A program made the position numbers and the translations under genes. Of a stretch of 64,000 nt of DNA, positions 59,924 to 64,000 are shown piece by piece. Every line of letters starts with the position of its first letter. The first letter of the stretch is position 1. The DNA comes from Mesorhizobium sp. 65-26 (GTDB taxonomy: Bacteria > Pseudomonadota > Alphaproteobacteria > Rhizobiales > Rhizobiaceae): NCBI GenBank assembly GCA_001899205.1, contig MKVL01000038.1, positions 311,938 to 375,937 of the forward strand. Reading direction: 5' to 3'. The notes beneath the pieces were generated by a model. It searched no databases and was not told the origin of the DNA. It saw only the letters and a list, made by a program, of their open reading frames with translations.

Positions 59924-60700
59924 ATGAGCAAGCAGAAGGTGTGGCGCAAGGCGGATCGGCACCAGCAGATCCTGACGGAGCTGGGCATCCGGCCGGCGAT
60001 CCGCGCCTCCGAGATCGCCGAGCGGCTCAACGTGCATGTGCAGACCATCCGCCGCGACCTCGACGAGTTGCACGAGCTTGGCAAGATCAACCGCACCTAC
60101 GGCGGCGCCTTTCCGGCCACCATGGGCTTCGAGGCGAGCGTGGCCGAGCGCGATCTTCTGCTTGTCGAGGAGAGAGGTCGCATTGCAGAGCACGCCGCCG
60201 CGATGATCGAGCCAGGCGATGTGGTGATGGTCGACGTCGGCGCCACGACCGCGCACTTCGCCCGCCACTTGGCCGCGCGAGGCTGCGAAGCCCGCATCAT
60301 CACCAACAGCTGGAACTTCGCGACGATCGCCGGCGCGTCACCGAACCTGAGGCTCATACTTTGCCCGGGGGAGTATTCTCACAGCCAGGGCGGCGTCTCC
60401 GGGCCGGAGACGACCGAGTTCCTGTCCAACTTCCACGCCGACAAGTTCGTCTTCAGCGCCGGCGGGATCGCGGATGGCGGCGTCTACGAAGTCGACCCGG
60501 ACTTCGCCTGGGTGAAGCGGGCGATGATATCGAATTCCCGCCAGCGCATCCTTCTATGCGACCATCAGAAGCTGGGCCGTTCTGCGATGACGCGTGTGTG
60601 CGGCTTTGATGTTGTCGACGATTTGGTTACGGACGGCTCCGGGGACGGCTCGCTTCCTGATGAGGTCCGGCATGCCGGTGTAAAGGTGCATGTCGTGTGA
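59924..60700 (+). CDS. DeoR-family regulator (GlpR-like)
   Basis: This is a 258-residue regulator. The helix-turn-helix is IRASEIAERLNVHVQTIRRDLDEL, then GKINRTYGGA; the C-terminal sensor domain has VEERGRIAEHAAAMIEPG and MVDVGATTAHFA. GGAGGG lies upstream of the ATG. It is divergent from the glp-type operon and is its likely repressor, probably released by a polyol-phosphate. It is a paralogue of the regulator at 41518. Confidence 0.91.
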   Translation: MSKQKVWRKADRHQQILTELGIRPAIRASEIAERLNVHVQTIRRDLDELHELGKINRTYGGAFPATMGFEASVAERDLLLVEERGRIAEHAAAMIEPGDVVMVDVGATTAHFARHLAARGCEARIITNSWNFATIAGASPNLRLILCPGEYSHSQGGVSGPETTEFLSNFHADKFVFSAGGIADGGVYEVDPDFAWVKRAMISNSRQRILLCDHQKLGRSAMTRVCGFDVVDDLVTDGSGDGSLPDEVRHAGVKVHVV

Positions 60701-60769
60701 GCCAAGAGGGAGTGAGCTCGGCTGACGGGACGAACCTGTCGCGTGACGCGGCCTTCTTGGACGAGTTCA

Positions 60770-60788
60770 CCTGTCCCGATTTGACAAG
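60770..60788. promoter_or_regulatory. Weak lux-box-like palindrome upstream of luxR gene
   Basis: CCTGTC and GACAAG, spaced 7 bases, are near inverses (5 of 6) about 60 bases before the LuxR start. Spacing is like a 19-base lux box. The match is weak and no partner synthase is nearby. Confidence 0.25.
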
Positions 60789-60847
60789 AATCCACTTGTG
60801 CCGCTGCGCCTGATCTCCGAGATTGCGGCGTCATTTTGGAGTCGCGT

Positions 60848-61567
60848 ATGCGGACTGCAGCAGGGCACGACTTCCTCGAATTCTGTGCGGCCGAAAGCGA
60901 TGTCAGCAAGGTCATCGAGCACTTTATCGAAGCGATCGGGGTTTTTGGCTTCGTAGCCTCGGCGGGTGGTGCGTGGGCGGGCGCCGGAGGTTCTCGGTCC
61001 TATCGCTTCTATTTCAACAATTGGCCGAAAGACTGGTTCGATACCTACATGGAGAACGGGTTCATGGAGATCGACCCCATGATCCTGGAGGCGCGTCGTC
61101 GTATGACGCCATTCCTGTGGACCGAAATGGTGGACGCGCGAACCTTTGCGATTGAAGGCGCGACGGTCATTGCCGCGGCCAAAGCCTATGGCTGGGCGGA
61201 AGTCATGGGCATCCCGATCCATGGACCTTCCAGCTACCAAGGACTGATCTCCGTGGCCGCGTTGATGCCCGTGAAGATGACAGGGGCTGAAAGGGCGCTC
61301 ATTCGCTCCATGGCGGTTGCAGTCCATGACAAGGCTTACGAATCGGTCGGTTTCGGTCTCAGCAATCGGTCTCCGATCTTGCTGACGCCCCGGGAGGCGG
61401 ATTGCATGCGTTGGGTAGCGGCGGGCAAGACAGATGCGGAAATCGGCATCATCCTGGGCATAGCGCCCGCCACGGCGCACTACCATGTCGAGAGCGTCAA
61501 GAAGAAGGCTGGTACGCGCAGCCGCAGCGAAGCCGTCGCTTTGCTGGTGCTGGCCGGATCGGTTTAG
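60848..61567 (+). CDS. LuxR-family regulator with autoinducer-binding domain (orphan)
   Basis: This is a 239-residue quorum-sensing-type regulator. The N-terminal autoinducer domain keeps the six TraR/LuxR pocket residues: W63, Y67, D76, P77, W91 and G121 (DWFDTY, EIDP, PFLW). The C-terminal LuxR helix-turn-helix (about 178-232) contains LTPREADCMRWVAAGKTDAEIG. No LuxI-type synthase is in the window, so it is a solo receptor here. ATG 60848 is preferred to an upstream TTG. Its neighbour, an autotransporter gene on the same strand, is a possible target. Confidence 0.9.
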   Translation: MRTAAGHDFLEFCAAESDVSKVIEHFIEAIGVFGFVASAGGAWAGAGGSRSYRFYFNNWPKDWFDTYMENGFMEIDPMILEARRRMTPFLWTEMVDARTFAIEGATVIAAAKAYGWAEVMGIPIHGPSSYQGLISVAALMPVKMTGAERALIRSMAVAVHDKAYESVGFGLSNRSPILLTPREADCMRWVAAGKTDAEIGIILGIAPATAHYHVESVKKKAGTRSRSEAVALLVLAGSV

Positions 61568-61747
61568 ATCACAAATCCCAGGCCTTCGGCCGGCCAGATC
61601 GACCTGTTCCGAATGTCCACGCCCCCGCGCCCGGCACCTCCGCTTTTCAGCTAGGATGCGCCGGCATCTCAACTGCCTTACTCATTCCCGCATCAAGACA
61701 GGAATCGCGCCGGGCGGTGCGTTTGTGGGAAGCGGGGGCGGTCGTCC

Positions 61748-64000
61748 ATGGGCGAAAGCACGACTATCGTTGTCTGTTGCGATGCAGGCCGCGAGCGCTG
61801 GACACGTCGGCGCAAGGCGATCTGGCTGACGACAGCGGCACTCGTGCCGTTTCTGCTACCGCCGAGATTGCAAGCGGCCGACCTGACCATTTCGAGCGAT
61901 ATAAGCACCGGGTTAAACCTGGACGCCCAGTCCGGAACGACCGCCGAGATCCTGTCCGGAGTTTCGCTGAGCAACGCGCCCTTCGGCACGGCAATCAATG
62001 CAACGACGAGCGTATGGAGCCTCACCAACCGCGGGGCCATCTCGTCCAGCTACGCCAATACGATATCCCTGTCGGCAGCCGGCTCTTCGGTGACAAACTA
62101 TTCCTCGATTACAGCCGGCTCGGTCAGCAATGCCATCGTGCTGACAGGTGGCGGAAGCGTCGAGAACGAACAAGGCGCGACGATATCGTCTGGCCTGAGC
62201 GCGATCATCATTGGCAAGTCTTCTCCGGCCGGCGGCGCCGGCACGGTTACCAATGCGGGAACCATCAGGCAGACAGGCACGTCAGGGGATCTCGTTTCGC
62301 TACGGTTTGGCGGAACGGTAACGAATCTCGCGGGCGCCACCATCAGCGCCAGCAATTCGAGCAACGCCGTTTCCGTCGGCCAGGGTGTCGCGCGCACCGT
62401 CGTCAATTCCGGCACAATTGAAAACACCGGAACGGGCTATGCCACCGGCGTGCTCGTTCAAGGTGGCGCCAGCACCGTCACCAACAACGCAACGGGACAT
62501 ATCAGCGGCACGTTCAACGGGGTCTATGCGAGTTCCAGCGCCCCGCTCACCCTCACCAACGACGGCACGATCGAATCCACCGGATCAAAAGCCAATGCCT
62601 ATGCCGTCGAGGCGGACGGTGGCGGCACGTTGGTCAATACGGGGACGATCACGTCCGCTTCCAGCGATGGACTGTACGCGGCACGCGCAGCCACGGTGAC
62701 CAACAGCGGCACTATTTCGGGGGCCGTGCGGGCGATCACCTTTTCTGGCAACTTTGCTCACACGCTCAATCTTGACACGGGCTCCGTCCTCAACGGCGTC
62801 GTCCAGGGCGGCACCGGCGTCGACAGCCTGGTGCTGCTCGGCTCCGGGACGGAAGACGCGGCGAAATTCCTCTCCTTCGAGACCGTCTCAATGCAAGGCA
62901 CGGCTTGGCAACTCACGGGTGCCGGCACATTCGCGACCAGTGCCGAAGCAAAATCGGGCACGCTGACGGTGGCGGGGACACTCACCAGCCCGACGATCAC
63001 CATACTGCCGACGGCGACACTTACCGGGAACGGGACCCTGATCGGAGCCGTGAACAATTCCGGCACGATGCTGGCGTCGTCCGGCACGCTCTCGGTCACC
63101 GGCAGCTACACCGGCCAGGCAGGCTCCATTCTGGCGGTAGGAGTCACCCCGACAACCAGCGGCACCCTTGCCATCAGCGGCACGGCCACGCTGAATGGCG
63201 GCACGGTCAAGGTGCTGGCGGGTGCGGGTGCCTACGCGCCAAGCACCTCCTACACCATTTTGACCGCGAGCGATGGCGTCAGCGGCACGTTCTCCGGTGT
63301 GACCAGCAGCTTCGCCTTTCTGACGCCGAGCCTGAGCTATGGCAACGACGATGTATACCTGACCCTCGTCCGCAACGGCATTGACTTCGACAGTGTGGGC
63401 GGCACCCCAAACCAGCGTGCGGCTGGGCACGCGGTTGAATTGCTGGGCGCCGGCAATGTGATCTATGACGCGGTGGAGCAGCTCGATATACCCGGCGCCC
63501 GAGCCGCGTTCGATCAGCTTTCGGGTGAAGTCCACGCGTCGATCAAGGGAATGCTGCTCGAGGACAGCAGATTTCTCCGCGAGGCCATTACGGATCGTAT
63601 GCTCGCCGCCTTTGACGACAGTGGCAAAGCCCAAATCCCGGCAATGTCCTACGGCGAGGGTGGACCCGGGATAGCCCCGCCCGACAACGACCGTGTAGCC
63701 TTCTGGACCCAGACCTTCGGCTCATGGGGCAGGATGGCTGGCGACGGCAACGCGGCGAGCTTCGATCGCTCTACAGGCGGACTGCTGGTCGGAGCCGACA
63801 GCCGCCTTGGCGACTGGCGCCTTGGCATGGTTGGCGGCTACAGCCACGCCACCCTGGACGCCACCGAACGCCAATCCCACGGCGATAGCGAGAACCTCCA
63901 TCTCGGCCTCTATGGCGGCACCCAGTGGGACTCGCTCGCTCTGCATGCCGGCCTCGCCTACACGTGGCACGATCTGTCGACCGGGCGCCGGATTGCCTTC
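61748..64000 (+). CDS. Autotransporter (type Va) with repetitive passenger, 3' truncated by window end
   Basis: An open frame of 751 codons runs off the window. After a basic N-terminus (RRRKAIWLTTAALVPFLL, signal about 20-44, cleaving at LQA-AD) comes a long passenger rich in Ser, Thr, Gly and Asn, with recurring turns such as VTNAGTI, VVNSGTI, LTNDGTI, LVNTGTI and VTNSGTI, typical of a right-handed beta-helix. From about residue 650, VAFWTQTFGSWGRM and GGLLVGADSRLGDWRLGMVGGYS mark the start of the autotransporter beta-barrel. It is predicted to be an outer-membrane, surface-exposed protein, perhaps an adhesin. ATG 61748 is in frame with the signal; the ribosome site (GGGGG) is distant. Confidence 0.88.
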   Translation, partial: MGESTTIVVCCDAGRERWTRRRKAIWLTTAALVPFLLPPRLQAADLTISSDISTGLNLDAQSGTTAEILSGVSLSNAPFGTAINATTSVWSLTNRGAISSSYANTISLSAAGSSVTNYSSITAGSVSNAIVLTGGGSVENEQGATISSGLSAIIIGKSSPAGGAGTVTNAGTIRQTGTSGDLVSLRFGGTVTNLAGATISASNSSNAVSVGQGVARTVVNSGTIENTGTGYATGVLVQGGASTVTNNATGHISGTFNGVYASSSAPLTLTNDGTIESTGSKANAYAVEADGGGTLVNTGTITSASSDGLYAARAATVTNSGTISGAVRAITFSGNFAHTLNLDTGSVLNGVVQGGTGVDSLVLLGSGTEDAAKFLSFETVSMQGTAWQLTGAGTFATSAEAKSGTLTVAGTLTSPTITILPTATLTGNGTLIGAVNNSGTMLASSGTLSVTGSYTGQAGSILAVGVTPTTSGTLAISGTATLNGGTVKVLAGAGAYAPSTSYTILTASDGVSGTFSGVTSSFAFLTPSLSYGNDDVYLTLVRNGIDFDSVGGTPNQRAAGHAVELLGAGNVIYDAVEQLDIPGARAAFDQLSGEVHASIKGMLLEDSRFLREAITDRMLAAFDDSGKAQIPAMSYGEGGPGIAPPDNDRVAFWTQTFGSWGRMAGDGNAASFDRSTGGLLVGADSRLGDWRLGMVGGYSHATLDATERQSHGDSENLHLGLYGGTQWDSLALHAGLAYTWHDLSTGRRIAF

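Noticed and set aside
61402-62421. 339-codon frame starting inside luxR and running into the autotransporter
   Set aside because: It is out of frame with both genes, Arg/His-rich, and has no motif; the autotransporter frame from 61748 has a signal peptide and beta-helix repeats.
61900-62800. Short recurring sequences considered as a CRISPR or tandem-repeat array
   Set aside because: They are degenerate coding repeats (N-x-G-T-I turns) inside an autotransporter passenger, without constant repeat length or unique spacers.

Overview
The window is high-GC, gene-dense DNA that looks like Mesorhizobium or a close relative (Alphaproteobacteria, Hyphomicrobiales). The evidence is a C-P lyase operon carrying a fosX gene between phnI and phnJ, an arrangement known from Mesorhizobium loti; RIME-like palindromic repeats; and an unusually dense set of ABC uptake operons with local GntR, TetR, DeoR and AraC regulators. 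There is no rRNA, tRNA, CRISPR array, phage or IS element, so it reads as ordinary chromosome (or chromid) devoted to nutrient scavenging.

Layout. 1-10.8 kb: phosphonate use (phnG-phnH-phnI-fosX-phnJ-phnK-phnL, a hexapeptide acyltransferase, a 2H-phosphoesterase-like protein, then phnC-phnD-phnE-phnE). phnM, phnN and phnP are not in the window. 10.8-18.8 kb: two divergent transcription units with three TIM-barrel sugar isomerases/epimerases, a Gfo/Idh/MocA dehydrogenase, an enolase-superfamily sugar-acid dehydratase-like protein, a FadR-type GntR regulator and a D-2-hydroxyacid dehydrogenase. 18.9-25.1 kb: unlinked small units (secreted Cys protein, amidase, GFA-fold protein, SDR/TetR pair, MFS/AraC pair). 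25.1-30.8 kb: a sugar-type ABC importer with two ATPases and a tiny membrane protein. 31.2-41.5 kb: a TetR regulator, a Tm-1-like/PEP-hydrolase-like/cupin operon, an M24 peptidase and an Opp/Dpp-type ABC importer. 41.5-59.7 kb: two matching polyol modules. Each has a DeoR regulator, an FGGY kinase, a polyol-phosphate dehydrogenase, an unrecognised TIM-barrel protein, an ABC importer and a tiny membrane protein. One module uses a flavin GlpD-type dehydrogenase, the other an sn-glycerol-1-phosphate dehydrogenase-like enzyme. 60.8-64 kb: an orphan LuxR regulator and the start of an autotransporter that runs off the window.

How it fits together. Seven TGGTnnnACCA-type operator or promoter sites tie the isomerase cluster (14.4-14.6 kb) to the sugar importer (31 kb) and the peptidase/Opp cluster (36 kb), so these separate blocks may form one regulon of the GntR regulator at 16.9 kb or of a paralogue. 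At two of these promoters the operator covers a TAATAC -10 box. The two polyol modules share an AT-rich motif in their divergent promoters. Start codons were chosen by Shine-Dalgarno spacing and family N-termini; where two were plausible this is stated.
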